From positions 1,364,001-1,428,000 of the forward strand of contig NAKE01000001.1 in NCBI GenBank assembly GCA_008680965.1: 64,000 nt of DNA. The letters run 5' to 3'. The notes beneath the pieces were generated by a model, which saw nothing but the letters and a program-made list of their open reading frames with translations, was not told the DNA's origin and made no database searches. The DNA comes from Collinsella aerofaciens (GTDB taxonomy: Bacteria > Actinomycetota > Coriobacteriia > Coriobacteriales > Coriobacteriaceae). The position numbers and the translations under genes were made by a program. This document shows positions 60,444 to 64,000 of the stretch, in pieces (the stretch's first letter is position 1; each line of letters begins with the position of its first letter).

Positions 60444-61551
60444 CGAAAGCACCGGCTTTAAACATCTTCTGGAGGTTATGGGCCAATCTGAGCTCCTTGG
60501 GCGTTAGCTTCTCCAGCGAGCGAATCTCCCCCTCCTTGAGAATGAAATAGACATCGGGCCGCATGAGGTCGTTCGTCAAAAGGTCCGTGTTGTGCGTCGT
60601 AATGAAAACCTGGACACCCTCGAGGTCCCGCAGCATTTCCACGATCGACCGGGACAATTCAAAGTGATAAAAGGCATCGAATTCATCGATAAAGACCAAG
60701 GAAGCCTTGCTCATCTTGATATACCAGTAGTAGTACAGAGCAAGTGACATGGTGCCCGTCGAGGCAACCGACGCAAACGGAACGGTGCCGCCTTCGAACC
60801 TGCAATAAAGCTCGGGAACTCCATTCACGTCCACGGATACGAGGTTCAGGGAGATTCCCTGCTGGCGCAAGAATTCTTGGAAGTCCTCCATCTTTCCCTC
60901 GCGAATAATGCCCTGGGTAAAGATATCCGAGCCAACCGAAAGCCCCTGATATCCACGCTCATCGAGCGAGTAGAACATCAGCATGTTGTCGACAAAGGAG
61001 GTGAAGGCTCTAAACGCCCTGGCAGACGGCTCATCTCGCAGCATTGCATTGCTCTTGACGTATTTGACACGCGACAGCCTGTCGGACTCAGCGGGGAGAT
61101 CTGTAGAAAGCGAGAGGGACTCGGCGCCCGGCAGGTCAACATGGCCCGTTTGAGCGTCGAACCTGTAGCTCAAGACCTCCACGCCAGCAATACACAGGCT
61201 CTCGTATACAAGCGTCTGTGGATCGGTTTTCCCGTAACGGTATACGACCTCGATATTGTCGAAGACAAAATCGTATTGAAACTCTGTGATTGAGCTCTTT
61301 GAATCAAGGCACCGGTATGGCGAGTATTTTTTGAGCAGCTTTTCCTTGTCGGTCAGATGCAGAACGATGTCGAATATCGCGAGGGCGAAATTGGACTTTC
61401 CGCTGCCATTCGCGCCATAAATGATGCCCTTTGCCTTAACGCCATCCTGAATCACCTGTTGATTGAATGAATAGTTAGCGGGATCGGATAGATCAAATGT
61501 AATTCGCTTATCGAAGCACTTGAAATTTGAAACCGAAAACTTCTTGAGCAT
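60436..61551 (-). CDS. AAA15/AAA21-type ATPase, candidate anti-phage partner
   Basis: 371 residues. N-terminal beta strands KFSVSNFKCFDKRITFDLSD, Walker A GANGSGKSNF (about 46-55), ABC-like signature SVASTGTMSLALYYYW, Walker B ASLVFIDEFDAFYH (about 286-299), H-loop ITTHNTDLLTNDLM. This is the OLD/RecF-like ATPase group that in defence systems works with a TOPRIM nuclease. GAGGAG precedes the ATG. It appears intact. Two-gene operon with the TOPRIM gene; exact system type not assigned. Confidence 0.82.
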   Translation of the reverse strand: MLKKFSVSNFKCFDKRITFDLSDPANYSFNQQVIQDGVKAKGIIYGANGSGKSNFALAIFDIVLHLTDKEKLLKKYSPYRCLDSKSSITEFQYDFVFDNIEVVYRYGKTDPQTLVYESLCIAGVEVLSYRFDAQTGHVDLPGAESLSLSTDLPAESDRLSRVKYVKSNAMLRDEPSARAFRAFTSFVDNMLMFYSLDERGYQGLSVGSDIFTQGIIREGKMEDFQEFLRQQGISLNLVSVDVNGVPELYCRFEGGTVPFASVASTGTMSLALYYYWYIKMSKASLVFIDEFDAFYHFELSRSIVEMLRDLEGVQVFITTHNTDLLTNDLMRPDVYFILKEGEIRSLEKLTPKELRLAHNLQKMFKAGAFDG

Positions 61552-62024
61552 GGCACAGCTCCTCTGCTTTCTAAGGCTATTTGAAACACAGGATAAAGCA
61601 GCTGAGCAAATCGGTCAATTTGCCCGTAATTTTACTACGGGTATTCCGAAGAAAAACTACGGAAGTACGCGATGTGCACCGGACCTGTCCAACCGATTCT
61701 GTAGTCCAGTCATATCTTTAGTAATTAAAATTGTCCGTTCAATAGTAGGGGCTAAATTAGGTCGACGTTAATATCGGCCTGTGCCCCATTACAGTCAGAA
61801 ATGAGCTATTCGATACCCCGTTGATGTATTTCCCCGGTGTCGGATACGATTCAAGCAAGCCCGAAAGGGCCGCCGATCGGGCGCCCGCGTACGGCCGGCT
61901 GCGCTCCATCCTCTTGGAATCCTGCCCGGCGTTCGAGGCCCTTGTTGATGTTCACTAAGAAGTGGTCCGAGTGATCACTGGGAAATGAGCACCGTGAGCA
62001 CGAAAAGTTGAGCAGTTTAAGCAA
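61552..62024. other. Spacer upstream of the ATPase and of the IS21 element
   Basis: AT-rich to about 61800 (promoter region of the leftward ATPase gene). A rightward frame 61824-61958 encodes 44 residues (ending ESCPAFEALVDVH) resembling the end of some broken gene; family not recognised. After 61960, short repeats of GAGTGATCAC, ATGAGCAC and GTGAGCAC may be part of the IS21 left end. Confidence 0.4.
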
Positions 62025-62060
62025 GAGGGCCGCGCCCCGGGGACCGGGGGCGCGGCCCTC
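62025..62060 (+). terminator. Strong hairpin before istA
   Basis: 14-bp stem (62025-62038 with 62047-62060), all but two pairs G-C, 8-base loop, no T run. Located 58 bases before istA. May block read-through transcripts or translation entering the transposase gene. Confidence 0.7.
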
Positions 62061-62118
62061 GCCGTATGGTTTCCCCGGGCGGTTACTTTGGCGAGCCCGC
62101 CCGGGAAGGATGGAGGAG

Positions 62119-63582
62119 ATGACCGTGCCCCTGGACACAGTGAATGATATACGGTCGATGGATGCCGCCGGGCGCTCGAGGTCCGAAATCGCCAGAGTGC
62201 TCCACGTGAGCCGGAACACCGTGGCGAAGTACGCCGACATGGAGGACATGTCGCCCGTCGCGCCGATGCCCCAGAGGAGGGGCAGGCCCGCGCTCGAGGG
62301 CAACGAGGAATGGATCGCGGGCGTTCTCGAGGCCGACCTCGGGGCCCCGAGGAAGCAGCGCCACACCGCCAGGCGGATCTACTACAGGCTCGTCGCCGAG
62401 CGCGGCTACGGCGGCTCGTACTCCACCGTGCAGAGGTTCGTCCGCGAGCTCAGGCTTGCCCGGGCGGCGGCGGGCGGAGAGGGGTACCTCGAGCTCGAGT
62501 GGGCGCCCGGCACCTGCCAGGTCGATTTCGGGAACTTCCGCGCCGCGGTCGGCGGGAGGACCCTCGACCTCAAGCTGCTGGTCGCGACGCTTCCGCACTC
62601 GAACGACCGGCAGTGCGTCGCCCTCATGTCGCAGAGGTCGGAGTGCCTGTGCGCCGGGCTGCTCGAGATCTTCCGCCGCTGGGGCCGCGCCCCGGCGGCG
62701 ATGGTGCTCGACAACGCCACCGAGGCGGGCAGGATGGTGCGCGGCGAGGTCACGGAATCGAGGCTGTTCTCGCAGTTCAGGGCCCACTACCGCTTCGAGA
62801 GCCGGTACTGCAACCCCTATTCGGGAAACGAGAAGGGCTCCGTCGAGAACGCCGTGGGGTTCCTCCGGCGCAACCTCCTCGTCCCCGTGCCGGCGTTCGG
62901 CACGCTCCCCGAGCTCAACGCGTTCCTCGCCGATGGATGCGCGAGGGTCAACGCGGCGGCGCGCTGCCGCGACGGCAGGCCGCACGGGGAGGCCTACCGG
63001 GAGGACCTCGCCGCCATGCGCGCCCTTCCCGGCGTGGAGTTCGACGCGGTGAGGTGGGTCACCGCCCGCGCCGACAAGCGCGGCTACGTCGAGGCCGACG
63101 GGCGCGAGTACGTCGCCGGGCCCGCCTGGCACGGGCGGAGCCTGCTCGTCGGCATGCGCGCGTCGACGGTGGAGATCCTCGCCGACCGCGGCCGCCGGGT
63201 CGCCGTCCTCCCCAGGGCCTTCGGGGAGGGCCCCGCGGTCCGGAACCCCCTCTCGCTCGTGCCCGCCATCATCGCCAGGCCGAGGGCCTTCGGGGAGTCG
63301 ACGATCAGGCGCGACATGCCGCCGGGGCTCGTCGAGGGGATCGACCGGATGGACTCCGCCGGCAGGAGGCGCACGCTCAGGTCGATCGGCCGGGCGAGCG
63401 AGTCCTCGGGTTTCGAGGCGGCATGCGAGGCGGCGCTCAGGGTCGTCGAGGGCGGCCGCGTCCCCGACGACGCCACGGTCGACGTGCTGGCGAGACGCAT
63501 CGCGGGAGGCGGCGGGGCCGGCGGGGCCGACCTGTCGGTCTACGACGGGTTCCTGAAGGGGGCGGTCGCCGATGGCAGCTAG
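62119..63582 (+). CDS. istA: IS21-family transposase IstA
   Basis: 487 residues from ATG 62119 (GGAGGAG directly before; ATG 62110 is also possible). N-terminal helix-turn-helix (IRSMDAAGRSRSEIARVLHV) and rve DDE core: Asp in CQVDFGNF, Asp in MVLDNATEAG, Glu in GSVENAVGFLRRNL. A C-terminal beta domain follows. Appears intact. Confidence 0.93.
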   Translation: MTVPLDTVNDIRSMDAAGRSRSEIARVLHVSRNTVAKYADMEDMSPVAPMPQRRGRPALEGNEEWIAGVLEADLGAPRKQRHTARRIYYRLVAERGYGGSYSTVQRFVRELRLARAAAGGEGYLELEWAPGTCQVDFGNFRAAVGGRTLDLKLLVATLPHSNDRQCVALMSQRSECLCAGLLEIFRRWGRAPAAMVLDNATEAGRMVRGEVTESRLFSQFRAHYRFESRYCNPYSGNEKGSVENAVGFLRRNLLVPVPAFGTLPELNAFLADGCARVNAAARCRDGRPHGEAYREDLAAMRALPGVEFDAVRWVTARADKRGYVEADGREYVAGPAWHGRSLLVGMRASTVEILADRGRRVAVLPRAFGEGPAVRNPLSLVPAIIARPRAFGESTIRRDMPPGLVEGIDRMDSAGRRRTLRSIGRASESSGFEAACEAALRVVEGGRVPDDATVDVLARRIAGGGGAGGADLSVYDGFLKGAVADGS

Positions 63583-64000
63583 CGAGGAGCTGGCCCGCAG
63601 GGTCCTGGAGGCCGGGCGGTCGTGCTCGCTCACCACCGCCGTCCTGGAGGAGTGGTCGAGGCTCGGCACCCCGAAACAGGTGGAGTACCTGGCGGGCTAC
63701 CTCGAGGCGGAGAGGTCCAGCCGCGAGGCCTCGAAGCGCGCGACGCTGCTCAGGCGCTGCGCGCTGCCGGCGCCCAAGACCTTCGACGGCTACGACTGGT
63801 CGGCCGTGTCGTGGCCGGAGGGCATGGGGCGCGAGTCGCTGCTCGCGCTCGACTTCGTCGAGCGCAGGGAGGACCTCGTGCTCATGGGCGACGTCGGCAC
63901 CGGCAAGACGCACATGGCGTCGGCCCTCTGCGCGCTGGCGTGCGAGAGGAGGCTCGAGGCGCGATTCTTCACGGCGTCCTCGCTCGTGATGCGCCTGAGG
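63572..64000 (+). CDS. istB: IS21-family helper ATPase IstB (cut by window end)
   Basis: First 143 residues. The start overlaps the istA stop by 11 bases. An N-terminal helical region with EYLAGYLEAERSSREASKRA is followed by Walker A GDVGTGKTHMA (about 111-121). AAA+ regulator of transposition that selects targets. Confidence 0.93.
   Translation, partial: MAASEELARRVLEAGRSCSLTTAVLEEWSRLGTPKQVEYLAGYLEAERSSREASKRATLLRRCALPAPKTFDGYDWSAVSWPEGMGRESLLALDFVERREDLVLMGDVGTGKTHMASALCALACERRLEARFFTASSLVMRLR

Larger units (their letters stand above)
61970..64000 (+). mobile_element. IS21-family element (right end outside window)
   Basis: istA and istB in the usual order and overlap. Left boundary is approximate because the right end is not available for comparison. 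It inserted beside the ATPase-TOPRIM locus. High GC and regular codon use suggest a recent or well-adapted element. Confidence 0.75.

Noticed and set aside
62310..63989. 559-codon Arg-rich frame overlapping istA and istB
   Set aside because: Shifted reading of istA/istB; the true frames show the DDE residues and Walker A.

Overview
The window looks like a high-GC Gram-positive chromosome, most probably a coriobacterium (Actinomycetota) close to Collinsella. This is inferred from the order of core genes, strong GC-ending codon use, a GarA/OdhI-type FHA protein next to a MerR regulator and a phosphatidyltransferase, SpoVS in a genome showing no other sporulation gene here, and the lack of outer-membrane functions. 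No rRNA or CRISPR array was seen.

Bases 1-26551 are mainly core genome. A rightward series encodes FtsK, a RodZ-like protein, YajQ, RimO, PgsA, PncC/CinA, RecA, RecX, RNase Y, a GHKL ATPase, SpoVS, MiaB, MiaA and HflX. LexA then diverges from a small LysM membrane protein, with three LexA-type boxes between them. NrdR and dUTPase follow, and then two foldback repeats. Next come a diacylglycerol-glucosyltransferase-like enzyme, thioredoxin reductase, a DUF1836 regulator, DegV, an NlpC/P60 hydrolase, Apt, MerR, FHA and a second CDP-alcohol phosphatidyltransferase.

Bases 26700-38840 form an accessory island ending at tRNA-Pro. It starts with a lantibiotic-immunity-type ABC transporter and its two-component system. 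This locus is wrecked by an IS3-family insertion and deletions. Beyond it lie an orphan ribbon-helix-helix antitoxin, a DUF1648 membrane gene between two 177-bp direct repeats, palindromes, and an unusual permease-ATPase fusion followed by an exported protein. Several gene remnants come next: a DEDDh exonuclease, a thioredoxin-like fragment, a small secreted protein and a DUF6273 protein. Single-base changes explain three of these.

Bases 39006-56093 are core genome again, all leftward: CoaBC, a zinc-ribbon protein, Nif3, cysteine desulfurase, Rpe, GpsA, PlsY, Der, a DUF512 radical-SAM protein, IspH, PlsC, Cmk, RluB, ScpB, ScpA, an M50 protease, a small membrane protein and an ABC-F ATPase. 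Many neighbours overlap by a few bases. Phospholipid synthesis (GpsA, PlsY, PlsC, two phosphatidyltransferases), ribosome and tRNA maturation (Der, RimO, MiaA/B, HflX, RluB, ABC-F) and chromosome handling (FtsK, ScpAB, RecA/X) are well represented.

Bases 56069-64000 hold four leftward tRNAs (Ala, Met/Ile2, Ala, Val), a 234-bp duplication carrying tRNA-Ala and the 5' end of the ABC-F gene, a GC-rich hairpin array, a truncated DUF3825 gene and an AlbA_2-type remnant. A two-gene ATPase plus TOPRIM locus resembling anti-phage systems follows, its TOPRIM gene broken by an in-frame TAG. The window ends inside an IS21-family element (istA and partial istB).
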